Of a stretch of 64,000 nucleotides of DNA, positions 37,625-47,716 are shown piece by piece. Source of the stretch: Flavisericum labens (GTDB lineage Bacteria > Bacteroidota > Bacteroidia > Flavobacteriales > Flavobacteriaceae). The translations under genes and the position numbers were made by a program. Every line of letters begins with the position of its first letter. Within the stretch, counting starts at the first letter, position 1. Location of the stretch: the NCBI RefSeq assembly GCF_045446075.1, contig NZ_JBJJBQ010000006.1:124001-188000 (forward strand). Direction: 5' to 3'. The notes beneath the pieces are model-generated. The model saw only the letters and a list, made by a program, of their open reading frames with translations. It had not been told where the DNA came from and did no database searches.

Positions 37625-39318
37625 AACGCGGTTATATTATTATTTTAATACTTTTCGTTTTTTTTACGTCCTGTAAAAAAACGGTTAAACCTGTTGAGAA
37701 CAAAAGAGGTGTTATCTCAAAAAATGCCATGGTAGTTTCTGCTCGGGCTGAAGCTTCAGAAATAGCGCTTGATATTATGAAAAAAGGAGGAAATGCTTTT
37801 GATGCTATGATAGCCACAGAAATGGCTCTAGCCGTCGCCTACCCCTACGCTGGTAATTTAGGTGGGGGCGGTTTCATGGTTTACCGAAAAGCAAAAGGGG
37901 AAACAGGCGTTTTAGATTATAGAGAAAAAGCTCCTTTGGCAGCCACCAAAAACATGTATTTGGATGCAAGTGGCCATGTTATTCCAGATAAAAGTACGTT
38001 GGGCTCAATGGCCATTGGTGTTCCTGGAACCATTGCGGGAGTATTTGCCGTGCATAAAAAATTAGGCTCACTTTCTATGGAAGATATTTTAAAACCGGTC
38101 ATCAACTTAGCGTATAAAGGGGTTGTGGTTACCAAAAAACAAGAAGACCGTATTAAAGAATATCAACCTTTTTTTCCTAAAGTGAACAAAGATTCCATTC
38201 CGTTTGATAAACACTGGAAAACCAACGACACCATTAAATACCCCTTATTAGCCCAAACCTTAGAGCGTATTTTAAAAAATGGCCGCGATGAGTTTTATAA
38301 AGGGGGGACCGCGAAAGCTTTAGCTAAATTCATTCAGGAAAATGGAGGTATTATCACCGAAGCCGATTTAAATAAATATGAAGCCATTTGGAGAAAACCG
38401 ATTAGTTTCACTTATGATGATTTAACGGTTCATTCCGTTCCGCCTCCCTCAAGTGGTGGTATTTGTTTGGCTCAAATCATGAAAATGGTGGAGCCTTTTC
38501 ATTTAGATGAACTTGGACACAATTCACTAAAAACCATCCAAGTAATTACTGAAGCTGAGCGTCGTGCCTATGCGGACCGGAGCTTTTATTTGGGGGATTC
38601 CGATTTCGTCAAAATTCCTGATAGCATCCTTATCAATGAAGTTTATTTAAGAGGACGTATGATGGATTTTTCTTTTAAAAAGGCCACAAAATCTAGTAAA
38701 ATATCCCATGGAAATATAGAAATAATTGAAAGTGACGAAACCACCCACTACTCCATTGTAGACCCCTATGGAAATGCCGTTGCCGTTACCACTACGCTAA
38801 ATGGTGCTTATGGTTCTAAGTTGTATTGTTCTGAGCTTGGCTTTTTCCTTAATAATGAAATGGACGATTTTAGTAGCAAACCTGGTGAGCCCAATATGTT
38901 TGGACTTATTGGGGCTGAAGCTAACAGTATTGCTCCCGAAAAGCGTATGTTAAGCGCTATGACACCAACGATTGTTGAAAAAAATGACGAATTTTATATG
39001 TCGCTTGGCACGCCCGGGGGCTCAACCATTATAACCACCGTTTTACAAACCATTTTAAATGTTCATGAATTTGGCATGACCATGCAAGAGGCTATTGACG
39101 CTCCGCGTTTTCATCACCAATGGCTGCCCGATGAAATACGCATGGAACCCGATTCGTTTGATGAGTCTTTAAAAGAAAACCTCGTGGAAAAAGGCTATTC
39201 CATTAATGAGGAGCATTCACCAGTAATTGGCCGTGTCGATGCAATACTCGTTTTAGAGGATGAATCGTATGAGGGTGGTGCCGATTATCGAGGGGATGAT
39301 ACTGCCGTCGGTTTTTAG
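37621..39318 (+). CDS. ggt: Gamma-glutamyltransferase (lipoprotein)
   Basis: 565 residues, the usual length. A lipoprotein signal ends in FFTSC (Cys18). The autocleavage/nucleophile threonine is Thr374 in DETTHYS, followed by DPYGNAVAVTTTLN; the substrate loop LGGGGFMVYR and PPPSSGG are also present, as is the late LGTPGGSTII. GGT hydrolyses or transfers the gamma-glutamyl group of glutathione and related peptides in the periplasm. It overlaps acpH by four bases (ATGA), a coupled pair whose functional link is not obvious. Confidence 0.93.
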   Translation: MKRGYIIILILFVFFTSCKKTVKPVENKRGVISKNAMVVSARAEASEIALDIMKKGGNAFDAMIATEMALAVAYPYAGNLGGGGFMVYRKAKGETGVLDYREKAPLAATKNMYLDASGHVIPDKSTLGSMAIGVPGTIAGVFAVHKKLGSLSMEDILKPVINLAYKGVVVTKKQEDRIKEYQPFFPKVNKDSIPFDKHWKTNDTIKYPLLAQTLERILKNGRDEFYKGGTAKALAKFIQENGGIITEADLNKYEAIWRKPISFTYDDLTVHSVPPPSSGGICLAQIMKMVEPFHLDELGHNSLKTIQVITEAERRAYADRSFYLGDSDFVKIPDSILINEVYLRGRMMDFSFKKATKSSKISHGNIEIIESDETTHYSIVDPYGNAVAVTTTLNGAYGSKLYCSELGFFLNNEMDDFSSKPGEPNMFGLIGAEANSIAPEKRMLSAMTPTIVEKNDEFYMSLGTPGGSTIITTVLQTILNVHEFGMTMQEAIDAPRFHHQWLPDEIRMEPDSFDESLKENLVEKGYSINEEHSPVIGRVDAILVLEDESYEGGADYRGDDTAVGF

Positions 39319-39395
39319 CGATTTTCTTTTTCTTAAAGCCGCTTATTTAATAATTTGGGTCTTGATTATTATGGGTTTCCATTTACACCAAAACG

Positions 39396-40112
39396 ATGAA
39401 ATCAAAAAAAACATTAAAAATTATTGCGGGAGTAGTCATTTTTTTCACCCTGCCCAGTCTTCTTTTTTTTGGTTTTATGTATATAAAGTATAATGAAGAC
39501 CTTCCCATTGGAATAGAGGGGCCAAAAGCTGATGCTTTAGCGCATAAAATGCTCGATGCCCTAGACTACAACGCTTATGAAAACACTAATTACATTGAGT
39601 GGACCTTTAAAAAACGTCGCCATTACCAATGGGACAAAACAAAGCAAACCTGTGTTGTTTTCTGGAAAGAAAACAAAGTCGTTCTCAATTTAAGCGATTA
39701 TACCAAAAGTGAGGTGTACATCCACAATTTTAGGAGCGAAAACGATATGGTAGAAGACCTTATAGAAAAAGCCATTGGTTATTTTGAAAACGATTCATTC
39801 TGGCTGGTTGCGCCCTACAAAGTTTTTGACAAAGGCACAAAGCGCCAATTGATAAAAACCGAAACCAACAAAGATGCTTTACTTGTAACCTATACCTCTG
39901 GGGGCTCAACACCTGGAGACTCCTATTTATGGCATCTCGAGGATAACGGGAAACCAATAAGATTCCAAATGTGGGTAAACATACTGCCCATTGGTGGATT
40001 GGAAGCTACTTGGTCCGACTGGACCACCACAGAAAGCGGTGCCCTATTACCAATTTTCCATAAGTTTTTATTCTTCGGATTGGAATTAACGGGTGTTAAA
40101 GGCACGAAATAA
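39396..40112 (+). CDS. Membrane-anchored protein of unknown function
   Basis: 238 residues. An N-terminal membrane segment (about 9-30, IIAGVVIFFTLPSLLFFGFMYI) is followed by a soluble region, probably periplasmic, rich in Trp and aromatic residues (YIEWTFKKRRHYQWD, VFWKENKVVLNL, LEATWSDWTTTESG). No catalytic motif is visible and I do not recognise a family. It lies 77 bases after ggt and converges on the 40114-40638 gene with one base between the stops. Confidence 0.72.
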   Translation: MKSKKTLKIIAGVVIFFTLPSLLFFGFMYIKYNEDLPIGIEGPKADALAHKMLDALDYNAYENTNYIEWTFKKRRHYQWDKTKQTCVVFWKENKVVLNLSDYTKSEVYIHNFRSENDMVEDLIEKAIGYFENDSFWLVAPYKVFDKGTKRQLIKTETNKDALLVTYTSGGSTPGDSYLWHLEDNGKPIRFQMWVNILPIGGLEATWSDWTTTESGALLPIFHKFLFFGLELTGVKGTK

Positions 40113-40113
40113 T

Positions 40114-40638
40114 TTACTTACTTCGCTGCCCAACAAAATGATGAGTTTTCGATTTAAACAAAACGTTAAAACTAGTTAAACTACCATAAATCCTAGTGAT
40201 GTACTGTTGTAAATCTATCTTTTGCTGTTCGTCTAAATCACTGGCATTAATGCGCTGCTCCATTACACGCAATCGGTCTCTAACCATAATAATCTTATGA
40301 AAAAACTTATCGATAGGCAATTCGTAAGGTTTTAGGCTTTCTTCTTCAGGTTGAAGAATTAGTTTGCCTCCTTTAAACTTATCAGAAATTGGGACAATTT
40401 CACTAGCATCGCTCCATTTTTTAAGAATTTGTACCAAACTACTTTCAACTTCAGAAAAACTTATGGTATCTACATCGCCATCAGCAGCTTCAATGACTTC
40501 AAAATCACTATCCAAATCAATGGTTTCCAACCCATCTTCTATAAAAGTTACCCAATAATGTTGTGATGTAACGTTGGTTACAACACCTTTTCCATATTCT
40601 GGATGATCAATTCGAGAACCTATTCCTAATAATTTCAT
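40114..40638 (-). CDS. Protein of unknown function with SH3-like N-terminus
   Basis: 174 residues. The first 45 residues (GIGSRIDHPEYGKGVVTNVTSQHYWVTFIEDGLETI) look like a small SH3/Tudor-like barrel of the kind seen in UvrD C-termini and CarD-type proteins; the rest is an acidic linker and a helical region (DKFFHKIIMVRDRLRVMEQRI). No signal peptide or catalytic motif. A nucleic-acid or polymerase contact is possible from the fold guess only. It sits beside uvrA, divergently, with 115 bases between the starts. Confidence 0.72.
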   Translation of the reverse strand: MKLLGIGSRIDHPEYGKGVVTNVTSQHYWVTFIEDGLETIDLDSDFEVIEAADGDVDTISFSEVESSLVQILKKWSDASEIVPISDKFKGGKLILQPEEESLKPYELPIDKFFHKIIMVRDRLRVMEQRINASDLDEQQKIDLQQYITRIYGSLTSFNVLFKSKTHHFVGQRSK

Positions 40639-40730
40639 TTACTTAGTTTTTGTAAAAAGAACATTTGTTTTCAAACACAATAATAATAAATCCAAAACAA
40701 AACTTCACAACAATTTAACAACTAATATTG

Positions 40731-40738
40731 TACCTTTG
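40731..40738 (+). promoter_or_regulatory. Bacteroidota -7 promoter element (TACCTTTG) for uvrA
   Basis: TACCTTTG fits TAnnTTTG and is 15 bases upstream of the ATG at 40754. It overlaps the longer open frame that begins at 40736, arguing that translation starts at 40754. The -33 region reads TTC rather than TTG. Confidence 0.5.
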
Positions 40739-40753
40739 CACTTTTGCCATTTT

Positions 40754-43585
40754 ATGAGTGAATTTACCGATTTTATTGAAGTAAAAGGTGCTAGAGCGCA
40801 TAACTTAAAAAACATTGATGTTTCCATTCCTAGAGAAAAATTGGTGGTAATCACCGGGCTTTCTGGCAGCGGAAAATCCTCGTTGGCATTTGATACCATT
40901 TATGCTGAAGGCCAGCGCCGTTACATTGAAACATTTTCGGCCTATGCACGTCAATTTTTAGGTGGTTTGGAGCGGCCCGATGTTGACAAAATTGACGGCT
41001 TGTCACCTGTTATTGCCATAGAGCAAAAAACAACCAGTAAATCACCACGGTCTACGGTAGGTACAATTACCGAAATTTATGATTTTTTACGACTGCTTTT
41101 TGCACGTGCCAGTGATGCCTACAGTTACAACACAGGCGATAAAATGGTTAGCTACAGCGATGAGCAAATAAAAGAACTCATCATCAAAGATTTTAACGGG
41201 AAGCGCATTAACGTTCTATCGCCAGTTGTACGCTCCCGAAAAGGGCATTATCGCGAACTGTTCGAGCAAATTGCAAAACAAGGGTTTGTAAAGGTTCGGA
41301 CGGATGGCGAGATTCGAGATATTGTAAAGGGGATGAAACTGGACCGCTACAAAACCCATGATATCGAAATTGTTATCGATAGGTTAGTTATTAATGACGA
41401 CGTTGATAATGACAAACGACTTACCGAAACCATTAATACCGGCATGTATCACGGGGAAGACGTGCTTTTGGTGATTGACCAAGACACTAAAGAAACAAGG
41501 TATTTCAGTCGAAATTTAATGTGTCCATCAAGCGGAATATCGTACCCTAACCCTGAACCAAACAACTTTTCGTTCAACTCGCCAAAAGGGGCTTGTCCTA
41601 ATTGCAATGGTATTGGAACCTTGTTTCAAATTAACGAAAACAAGATTGTACCGGACGAAAATTTATCCATAAAAAATGGAGCTTTGGCGCCTCATGGTCC
41701 TGAAAAAAACAGTTGGATTTTTAAACAATTGGCGACCATTGCACAACGTTTCGATTTTAAATTGTCGGATGCTTACAAAGACATCCCCAAAGAAGCCAAA
41801 GACATGATTCTTTATGGTGGCAACGAAAAATTTTCGGTGGAAAGCAAAACTTTGGGAGTTACCAGAGATTACAAAATAGACTTTGAAGGTGTGACCAACT
41901 TTATTGAAAATCAATACAAAACAGCCGAATCGACCTCATTAAAACGCTGGGCAAAAGATTATATGGACAAAGTAAATTGTCCGGTTTGTGAAGGTTCAAG
42001 ACTCAAAAAAGAATCACTCTATTTCAAAATAAACAAAAAAAATATAGCTGAACTGGCCAATACAGACATAGTTGAATTAGCAGATTGGTTCAATAATTTG
42101 CACAAGCATCTTTCAGAAAAGCAAATAAAGATTGCAGAAGAGGTTGTTAAGGAAATAAAATCCCGATTGCAGTTTCTTTTGGATGTTGGCTTGGATTATT
42201 TAGCATTAAATCGCAGCTCGAAATCCTTGTCTGGCGGTGAAGCACAACGCATTCGTTTAGCGACACAAATTGGCTCACAGCTGGTGGGAGTTCTGTATAT
42301 ACTAGATGAACCTAGTATTGGTTTGCACCAGCGTGATAATGAAAAACTGATTAATTCTCTGGTTTCACTTCGCGATATTGGCAATTCAGTTATTGTGGTT
42401 GAGCATGATAAAGATATGATTGAGCGCGCCGATTACGTTATTGACATAGGTCCAAAAGCGGGAAAACACGGTGGTGAAATTATAAGTATTGGCGACCCAG
42501 ATGCGCTAAAAACACACAACACACTTACGGCCGATTACCTTAACGGAAAAAAAGAAATCGAAGTCCCAAAAAGCCGCCGTGAGGGCAACGGTAAGTTTTT
42601 AGAACTAAAAGGTTGTACCGGAAATAACCTTAAAAATGTATCCGTAAAATTTCCTTTAGGAAAAATGATAGGCGTAACCGGTGTTTCTGGTAGTGGAAAA
42701 TCTACTCTAATAAACGAAACCCTCTACCCTATTTTAAACGCCCATTATTTTAATGGTGTTAAAAAACCCATGCCCTATAAAAGCATAAAGGGTTTAGAAC
42801 ATATTGATAAGGTAATTGATATTAACCAGTCGCCCATTGGCAGAACTCCTAGAAGTAATCCAGCAACATATACGGGCACTTTTAGTGAAATCAGGAGTTT
42901 ATTTGCCAAAATCCCCGAAGCCATGATACGGGGCTACAAGCCAGGACGATTTAGTTTTAATGTGAAAGGCGGCCGTTGTGAAACCTGCCAAGGAGCTGGG
43001 CTGCGCGTTATTGAAATGAATTTTCTCCCTGATGTTTATGTAGATTGCGAAATCTGCCAAGGCAAACGTTTTAATCGTGAAACACTTGAAATTCGTTATA
43101 AAGGAAAATCCATCAGCGATGTGCTGAACATGACCATTAACGAAGCCGTTGAGTTTTTTGAACATATTCCCAAAATCCACAAAAAGCTAAAAACCATCAA
43201 AGATGTCGGTTTAGGATATATTACCTTAGGGCAACAAAGCACTACTCTATCTGGTGGAGAAGCCCAACGAATCAAACTGGCTACCGAACTATCAAAAAGA
43301 GATACAGGCAATACGTTTTATATTTTAGATGAGCCTACCACCGGTCTTCATTTTGAAGATATTAGGGTGCTAATGTTGGTTTTAAACAAATTGGTAAACA
43401 AAGGCAATACCGTGCTAATCATTGAGCACAATTTAGATGTTATTAAAACCGTAGACTATATTATTGATATTGGTTATGAAGGCGGAAAAGGTGGGGGAAA
43501 AATTGTTGCAAAAGGCACCCCAGAAGAAATTCTGAAAGATAAAAAAAGTTACACGGCTCAATTTTTAAAAAAGGAATTGAAGTAA
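40754..43585 (+). CDS. uvrA: Excinuclease ABC subunit A
   Basis: 943 residues from ATG at 40754 (MSEFTDFIEVKGARAHNLK), chosen over an upstream ATG that overlaps the promoter. UvrA is the damage-sensing ATPase of nucleotide excision repair. First Walker A is GLSGSGKSS (35-43), second is GVSGSGKST. Two Cys4 zinc modules are visible (CPNCNGIG with CPVCEGSR region, and CETCQGAG with CEICQGKRF), plus two signatures (SLSGGEAQRIRLA and TLSGGEAQRIKLA) and Walker B segments LYILDEPSIGLH and FYILDEPTTGLH. Length is normal. UvrD, another NER protein, is encoded elsewhere in the window. Confidence 0.95.
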   Translation: MSEFTDFIEVKGARAHNLKNIDVSIPREKLVVITGLSGSGKSSLAFDTIYAEGQRRYIETFSAYARQFLGGLERPDVDKIDGLSPVIAIEQKTTSKSPRSTVGTITEIYDFLRLLFARASDAYSYNTGDKMVSYSDEQIKELIIKDFNGKRINVLSPVVRSRKGHYRELFEQIAKQGFVKVRTDGEIRDIVKGMKLDRYKTHDIEIVIDRLVINDDVDNDKRLTETINTGMYHGEDVLLVIDQDTKETRYFSRNLMCPSSGISYPNPEPNNFSFNSPKGACPNCNGIGTLFQINENKIVPDENLSIKNGALAPHGPEKNSWIFKQLATIAQRFDFKLSDAYKDIPKEAKDMILYGGNEKFSVESKTLGVTRDYKIDFEGVTNFIENQYKTAESTSLKRWAKDYMDKVNCPVCEGSRLKKESLYFKINKKNIAELANTDIVELADWFNNLHKHLSEKQIKIAEEVVKEIKSRLQFLLDVGLDYLALNRSSKSLSGGEAQRIRLATQIGSQLVGVLYILDEPSIGLHQRDNEKLINSLVSLRDIGNSVIVVEHDKDMIERADYVIDIGPKAGKHGGEIISIGDPDALKTHNTLTADYLNGKKEIEVPKSRREGNGKFLELKGCTGNNLKNVSVKFPLGKMIGVTGVSGSGKSTLINETLYPILNAHYFNGVKKPMPYKSIKGLEHIDKVIDINQSPIGRTPRSNPATYTGTFSEIRSLFAKIPEAMIRGYKPGRFSFNVKGGRCETCQGAGLRVIEMNFLPDVYVDCEICQGKRFNRETLEIRYKGKSISDVLNMTINEAVEFFEHIPKIHKKLKTIKDVGLGYITLGQQSTTLSGGEAQRIKLATELSKRDTGNTFYILDEPTTGLHFEDIRVLMLVLNKLVNKGNTVLIIEHNLDVIKTVDYIIDIGYEGGKGGGKIVAKGTPEEILKDKKSYTAQFLKKELK

Positions 43586-43703
43586 ATGCAACATCACAAA
43601 CACCGTTTGCTCAAACCATTAACAAGTTAACTGGTATTAAATAAACAGCAGTTTTGTAATATTTTTTTTCGTACATTTAAATACAAATCAAAATATTAAC
43701 ACT

Positions 43704-43872
43704 ATGAAAAAACATTCTTTGGTTAGTAGCCGTCATTTGCATTATCGCCTGGTTATTGGGCTTATTAGTTATCATTCCAGGAATGGGCACCAGTAGCCTG
43801 ATTCACGTATTGCTAGTAATAGCCGTTATAGTTATACTTTACAATATTATTAGCGGGCGCAAACCATTATAG
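43704..43872 (+). pseudogene. lmo0937-family small membrane protein, frameshifted in an A6 run
   Basis: From 43714 the frame ending at the TAG 43870-43872 reads ILWLVAVICIIAWLLGLL and continues through a second hydrophobic stretch to NIISGRKPL, the typical about 50-residue lmo0937-family two-helix membrane protein. The expected start MKN is present as ATG at 43704 but the run that follows has six A (43707-43712); with five A the ATG would read straight into NILWLV. As it stands the ATG frame diverges and stops after about 27 codons. Either a true frameshift, a slippage-controlled gene or a sequencing error. A strong terminator follows, suggesting a recently functional unit. Confidence 0.75.
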
Positions 43873-43896
43873 TACAGTTTAAAAATAATATGACTT

Positions 43897-43922
43897 GGCA
43901 AACCTTCGGGTTTGCCTTTTTT
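43897..43922 (+). terminator. Rho-independent terminator
   Basis: GGCAAACC, loop TTCG, GGTTTGCC followed by TTTTTT: perfect eight-base stem with a tetraloop of the stable TTCG type, 25 bases after the stop of the lmo0937-family frame. Confidence 0.92.
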
Positions 43923-44053
43923 ATTGTTATTCACCCTACTTTGGAATGCAATCATTAAATCATTTCTTCAATGACTTTATTTTTATACTATGGATGTTTC
44001 ATTTAATAATATTATTTTGCGTACCGATATTAAAATACGTTTAAAAAACAACA

Positions 44054-44743
44054 ATGAGAAAAGAACACCATCATAAAGGCTGGAACGAAATAAAAACCAA
44101 CGACTCTTGGGCTATTTTTAAAATTATGGGCGAATTTGTTAACGGTTTTGAAAAAATGAGCAAGATAGGCCCTTGTGTGTCCATTTTTGGGTCTGCACGA
44201 ACCAAACCAGACCAAAAATACTATAAACTTGCCGAAAGCATAGCTAAAAAAATTGTTGAAGCCGGCTATGGTGTTATTACGGGAGGTGGCCCCGGTATTA
44301 TGGAAGCTGGTAACAAAGGTGCTCATTTAGGTGGTGGAACTTCAGTAGGGTTGAATATTGAATTGCCATTCGAACAGCACGACAATCCTTATATTGACCC
44401 CGATAAAAGTTTAGATTTCGATTACTTTTTTGTTAGAAAAGTAATGTTTGTAAAATACTCTCAAGGCTTTGTAGTGATGCCCGGTGGCTTCGGTACCTTA
44501 GATGAATTTTTTGAAGCCCTTACCCTTATACAAACCCATAAAATTGGAAAATTCCCGATTATTTTAGTGGGAACCGATTTCTGGGAAGGACTTATTGACT
44601 GGGTGAAAAAAACCCTGCTTAACGCATTTTCAAATATTAGTGCTAAAGATTTAGACCTCATTCATCTTGTAGATTCGGAAGAAGAGGTTATCAATATTTT
44701 GGATAGCTTCTATAAAGATTCTGGTTTAAGTCCTAATTTTTAA
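44054..44743 (+). CDS. LOG family protein (TIGR00730-type Rossmann fold)
   Basis: 229 residues. The nucleotide-binding GGGPGIMEAGNKGA and the catalytic PGGFGTLDEFFEA (PGGxGTxxE) define the LOG family, whose studied members hydrolyse nucleoside 5'-monophosphates such as cytokinin ribotides to base and ribose phosphate. In most bacteria the substrate is unknown; general nucleotide hydrolysis as in PpnN-type proteins is possible. Cytoplasmic, no signal. It stands alone. Confidence 0.9.
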   Translation: MRKEHHHKGWNEIKTNDSWAIFKIMGEFVNGFEKMSKIGPCVSIFGSARTKPDQKYYKLAESIAKKIVEAGYGVITGGGPGIMEAGNKGAHLGGGTSVGLNIELPFEQHDNPYIDPDKSLDFDYFFVRKVMFVKYSQGFVVMPGGFGTLDEFFEALTLIQTHKIGKFPIILVGTDFWEGLIDWVKKTLLNAFSNISAKDLDLIHLVDSEEEVINILDSFYKDSGLSPNF

Positions 44744-44878
44744 ACAAAAAGGTACTTTACAAAAATTACCATGCTAAGTCACTTATGCATGCATAATAAA
44801 TCTTATTATGTGGCATTAGCCCTCATATATTTTATTATCTTGCAGCGCCTTACATGAAATTGCTAACCTAAAAGCTTT

Positions 44879-47716
44879 TTGAAATTGAAAATACGCTTTT
44901 TTAGTTTTATTATTCTCCTACTAATTCCTTTGGTACACTTTAGTCAAAATAAAATTGACATAAAAGCTGTATTTGATATTGAGAACAAGCAAATTAAGAT
45001 TTCGCAAACCATTGAATACTTTAATTCAACTAATGACGAGTTAAGTACCGTTTATCTTAATGACTGGAGCAATAGTTATTCTACAAAAAAAACACCACTA
45101 GCCATTAGAATGGCCGATGAATACAAAAACGATTTTCATCTGGCAAAAAATGAAGATCGTGGGTTTTCAGTTATAGCATCAATCAAACAAAATGGTGAAG
45201 ACCTAAAGTTTAATCAAGTCAAAAATCAAATAGATATTATAAAGATTGAACTAAACTCGCCTTTAAAACCTAAAGAGTCATACACCCTCAATTTGGAATA
45301 TACGGTACAGGTGCCCCATGCCAAATTTACAAGCTATGGTGTTACGGATGAAGGCGATTATAACTTAAGATACTGGTACATCACCCCAGCCGTTTATGAT
45401 GGCGAGTGGCAATATTACAGTAACAAAGATTTGGACGATTTATACATTCCAAAGGCTGATATTAATTTAGAGATTGAGCACCCCAATGGCTATGTATTGA
45501 CTTCAGAACTGAACACAACCAGAATTGAGCACCTACCATACAAGCAAATTGTAACTTTAAATGGCAAAGACCGCGTTAATAACAAACTGTTCTTAAGCCG
45601 AAACTCAATGTTTACATCATTGCAAACCGATGATTATACTATAGTTTCCAATATTCATGATAAAGATCTTGAAGTGATTGATAAGGTTTTAATTACCGAT
45701 AAAGTAACCAATTTTATATTCGATAACTTCGGAAAATACCCTCACAAAAGGCTATTACTAACGCAAATTGATAACGATAAAGACCCTATTTACGGATTAA
45801 ATTTTCTGCCCAGTTTTGTAAAACCCTACCCTAGCCATTTTCAATACGAACTCAAACTGTTGAAAATTGCATTGCATAATTATTTGGAAAATACATTATT
45901 GATAAACCCACGAAAAGAACAATGGTTATTGGATGGTATTCAAATTTATTACTTGATTAATTATGTAGACCAACACTACCCCAACATGAAATTTCTAGGC
46001 ACCATCGCCGATTTTTGGGGCGTTCGTTCGTTCCATGCGGCCGACATGAAATTTAATGACAAATACATTTTGGCCTTTATGCTAATGGCACGCACCAACC
46101 GCGATCAGCCTTTGGCCTTACCAAAAGATTCTTTATTGAAGTTCAATTACAATATTGCCAATAAATACAAAGCGGGAGTTGGTCTAAAATATCTGGACGA
46201 TTTTGTAAACCATGATATTGTTGAACAAAGCGTAGAATCGTTTCTAGCAGAAAACAAATTGGAGCACACCTCGGCGAAAGCCTTTGAAGAATATATTAAA
46301 TCAAGAGCAACAAAAGATATCGATTGGTTTTTTAACGATTATTTAAAAACCAGAAAAAAGATAGATTTCAAAATTCAAAACGTTCAAAAAACTCAAGACT
46401 CTATTACCGTTACTATTAAAAATAAGCGTAACAACAATATGCCTGTATCACTTTATAGTTTGTATGACGACGAGATAGTGAGTAAAACATGGATTGAAAA
46501 TATAGACGGCGACAAAACCATTACCATACCCAGAAAAGGGGCCAACAAACTGGTTTTAAATTACGAGAATACTATTCCAGAAATCAATCAACGTGATAAC
46601 TGGAAATCACTAAAGGGGTTCTTTTTTAACAACAAACCTTTACAATTTAGGTTATTCAAAGACATTGAAGACCCTTATTACAATCAAGTATTCTTGATGC
46701 CTATCGCTGAGTTTAATAATATATACGACGGTATCACCTTAGGTGCCAAAGCCTATAATACGACCGTTCTAAGAAAGACCTTCAACTATAAAATAACGCC
46801 CGTCTACTCCTTTGGGTCTAAATCATTGACGGGCTCAGCATCAGTATCTAACACGCATTATTTTGAAAACAGCGACCTCTATTATATGAACTATGGCATT
46901 GTAGGTGGCTATTCATCATATGCAAAAGACTTATTTGTTACTCAAGTTACCCCGTCGCTAACCTTTTTATTTCGAGAAAATGATGATTTACGTTCTAACA
47001 AACGAAGTTCTTTAAGATTCAGATATGTAAACATTAACCGAGATAAAGACGAGAACAATAATCTAACATCTAATGAGCCCAATTACAGTGTTTTTAATAT
47101 TCGTTACATCAACTCTAACGACAACTTAATCAATTTCAGCAAGTGGTACACCGATTTCCAACTTGGTAAAAAGTTTAGTAAAGTGGCTTTCAACTATGAA
47201 TTCCGAAAACTTTTTGAGAGTAACAGGCAATTAAACTTACGCATTTTTGCTGGGGCGTTTCTAAAGAACGATAACGATCCAAGCTCTAACTATTTTAGTT
47301 TTGCTTTAGACCGCCCAACTGATTATCTATTTGATTACAACTATTTAGGCCGCTCCGAGGACACCGGTATATTCAGTCAGCAATACATTACCGCTGAAGG
47401 TGGGTTTAAATCGAAATTAGAAACTCCTTATGCTAACCAATGGATGACCACGTTAAACGCCAGTACAACCCTTTGGAAATATGTTTTGTTATATGGCGAC
47501 ATGGGTTTAGTGAAAAACAAACACAACTCGACCAAGTTTGTTTACGATTCTGGTATTCGGGTAAATTTGGTAACCGATTATTTTGAAATTTATTTACCTA
47601 TGTATTCCAACTTAGGTTGGGAAATTGGCCAACCCCGCTACGACCAAAAAATACGCTTTAAATTTACCTTAGACCCCCAATCACTCTTAGGGCTTTTTAG
47701 AAGACGCTGGTATTAG
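44879..47716 (+). CDS. M1-peptidase-like protein lacking the zinc motif, fused to a predicted outer-membrane barrel
   Basis: 945 residues from a TTG start at 44879 (no in-frame ATG before the signal peptide IRFFSFIILLLIPLVHFSQ). About 20-480 follows the fold of M1 aminopeptidases (KESYTLNLEYTVQVPH, NLRYWYITPAVYDGEW, helical region to WFFNDYL). At the zinc site the sequence is LHNYLEN where HELAHQW is expected, and the downstream LxEGFA reads LLDGIQIYY, so metal binding is lost. About 590-945 consists of alternating-residue strands (YYNQVFLMPIAEFNNIYDGI...KIRFKFTLDP) that look like a beta barrel. Probably an outer-membrane protein with a periplasmic or surface pseudo-enzyme domain. Confidence 0.8.
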   Translation: MKLKIRFFSFIILLLIPLVHFSQNKIDIKAVFDIENKQIKISQTIEYFNSTNDELSTVYLNDWSNSYSTKKTPLAIRMADEYKNDFHLAKNEDRGFSVIASIKQNGEDLKFNQVKNQIDIIKIELNSPLKPKESYTLNLEYTVQVPHAKFTSYGVTDEGDYNLRYWYITPAVYDGEWQYYSNKDLDDLYIPKADINLEIEHPNGYVLTSELNTTRIEHLPYKQIVTLNGKDRVNNKLFLSRNSMFTSLQTDDYTIVSNIHDKDLEVIDKVLITDKVTNFIFDNFGKYPHKRLLLTQIDNDKDPIYGLNFLPSFVKPYPSHFQYELKLLKIALHNYLENTLLINPRKEQWLLDGIQIYYLINYVDQHYPNMKFLGTIADFWGVRSFHAADMKFNDKYILAFMLMARTNRDQPLALPKDSLLKFNYNIANKYKAGVGLKYLDDFVNHDIVEQSVESFLAENKLEHTSAKAFEEYIKSRATKDIDWFFNDYLKTRKKIDFKIQNVQKTQDSITVTIKNKRNNNMPVSLYSLYDDEIVSKTWIENIDGDKTITIPRKGANKLVLNYENTIPEINQRDNWKSLKGFFFNNKPLQFRLFKDIEDPYYNQVFLMPIAEFNNIYDGITLGAKAYNTTVLRKTFNYKITPVYSFGSKSLTGSASVSNTHYFENSDLYYMNYGIVGGYSSYAKDLFVTQVTPSLTFLFRENDDLRSNKRSSLRFRYVNINRDKDENNNLTSNEPNYSVFNIRYINSNDNLINFSKWYTDFQLGKKFSKVAFNYEFRKLFESNRQLNLRIFAGAFLKNDNDPSSNYFSFALDRPTDYLFDYNYLGRSEDTGIFSQQYITAEGGFKSKLETPYANQWMTTLNASTTLWKYVLLYGDMGLVKNKHNSTKFVYDSGIRVNLVTDYFEIYLPMYSNLGWEIGQPRYDQKIRFKFTLDPQSLLGLFRRRWY

